Positions 63,448 to 64,000 of a stretch of DNA of 64,000 nucleotides are shown here, one piece after another (position 1 is the stretch's first letter; each line of letters begins with the position of its first letter). The notes beneath the pieces were generated by a model. That model did no database searches. It saw only the letters and a list, made by a program, of their open reading frames with translations, and was not told the origin of the DNA. The translations under genes and the position numbers were made by a program. This stretch comes from Bacteroidota bacterium. Lineage in GTDB: Bacteria > Bacteroidota > Bacteroidia > B-17B0 > Aurantibacillaceae. The stretch covers positions 1-64,000 of the forward strand of contig JACDED010000002.1 of NCBI GenBank assembly GCA_013816615.1, written 5' to 3'.

Positions 63448-64000
63448 ATGAGAAAATATAATTTAGTTATCGGCAAGGGAATTAAACTAACAGTACTTGC
63501 TATTGGACTTTTAGTAATGGTTAATTGTAAAAAAGAAGAGGTAAAACCAACCGAATGCCCTACGCCTATTGTTGTAGTTCCAGATCCAACATCTGTTACA
63601 GATATTGATGGAAATGTTTATCCAGTATTAAAAATATGTGGAAAATTGTGGATGACAGAAAATTTAAGAACCACTCGTTACAACGACAGTGTTATCATTC
63701 CAACAAACTTAACAGATCCTGCATGGAATGCTACTACATCAGGCGCTTATTCAGTTTATAATTCAACCGTTGTTACAAATACAACCGCATTTGGCAAATT
63801 ATACAATTGGTTTGCTGCAAGTAGCGGAAAACTAGCGCCAACTGGCTGGCATGTGGCAACAGAAGCCGAATGGGTAGCACTTGTAAATTGCTTAGGAGGA
63901 ACTTCAGTTGCTGGTGGAAAAATGAAATCAACATCATCATTATGGAATGCGCCAAATACTGGGGCAGATAATAGTAGTGGTTTTAGTGCTTTGCCCGGCG
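63448..64000 (+). CDS. FISUMP-domain lipoprotein (partial)
   Basis: The frame opens at ATG 63448 and runs off the window after 184 codons. A lipoprotein signal is visible (LLVMVNC, with Cys), followed by PTSVTDIDGNVYPVLKICGKLWMTENLRTTRYND, ending near residue 184 with GWHVATEAEWVALV and FSALPG. This is the 'Fibrobacter succinogenes major paralogous' (FISUMP) domain, widespread in Bacteroidota surface lipoproteins. Function is unknown, with adhesion or polymer binding proposed by others. It follows the SGNH-like gene by 12 bases, so the two may be co-transcribed. Confidence 0.85.
   Translation, partial: MRKYNLVIGKGIKLTVLAIGLLVMVNCKKEEVKPTECPTPIVVVPDPTSVTDIDGNVYPVLKICGKLWMTENLRTTRYNDSVIIPTNLTDPAWNATTSGAYSVYNSTVVTNTTAFGKLYNWFAASSGKLAPTGWHVATEAEWVALVNCLGGTSVAGGKMKSTSSLWNAPNTGADNSSGFSALPG

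Overview
The window is a stretch of chromosome from a low-GC member of the Bacteroidota. Type IX secretion (T9SS) sorting tails are present in both the type A form (the end of a gene at 1-84, the M43 protease at 22775-24910, the SGNH-like protein at 62317-63435) and the type B / gliding-motility form (the paralogue pair at 37977-43544). Several promoters fit the phylum's TTTG / TAnnTTTG pattern, many signal peptides end just before a glutamine, and the bam/skp, exbB-exbD-exbD-tonB and DsbD arrangements are typical of the phylum. I see no rRNA, CRISPR array, phage or complete insertion sequence. I cannot name the genus.

Layout. 1-6927: T9SS tail, polA, a small secreted protein, a PIG-L deacetylase, a beta-propeller glutaminyl cyclase lipoprotein and cysS. 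7017-8657: two tandem MORN/YwqK-repeat proteins, the second-transcribed one (7017-7732) broken by a one-base deletion. 8873-13504: uppS, bamA and two Skp/OmpH chaperones, an outer-membrane biogenesis operon. 13720-20202: exbB, exbD, exbD, tonB, a small membrane protein, a PstS-like lipoprotein, an orphan TonB C-terminal domain protein and a TPR protein, behind a consensus promoter. 20411-26624: YjbR-like protein, mqnC (futalosine route to menaquinone), T9SS M43 protease, purT and a secreted protein whose 3' end is duplicated around a small inserted element. 26871-31907: orphan CdiI-type immunity protein, dsbD, a stand-alone DsbD N-domain, and a glycosyltransferase 2 fused to a WbaP-like region that has no ordinary start codon. 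32014-32826: tRNA-Arg(UCU), then about 700 bases of non-coding palindromic repeats. 32827-37949: cysQ, alpha/beta hydrolase, PMT-like glycosyltransferase, rhodanese, STAS-like protein and an RsmB-family rRNA methyltransferase. 37977-43544: two giant T9SS type B adhesin-like paralogues with almost identical 3' ends. 43806-50025: kup, purH and several hypothetical genes. 50065-54030: metH behind a SAM-I riboswitch and terminator. 54081-59641: small proteins, an LptD-like protein and a divergent cell-wall amidase. 59670-64000: a TPR histidine kinase / LuxR response regulator pair followed by two secreted proteins, with a pair of palindromes upstream of them that could be the regulator's operator.

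The window is mostly housekeeping and cell-envelope genes. The less ordinary signals are: a dispersed GAAACCAGAAACCTG-type repeat that has become part of a lipoprotein signal peptide and of the riboswitch P3 arm; a mobile palindromic element seen at two loci; gene conversion between sorting tails; the missing start codon of the glycosyltransferase fusion; and the coupling of a glutaminyl cyclase with many signal peptides that would expose an N-terminal glutamine. I did not find a clearly new defence or metabolic system.
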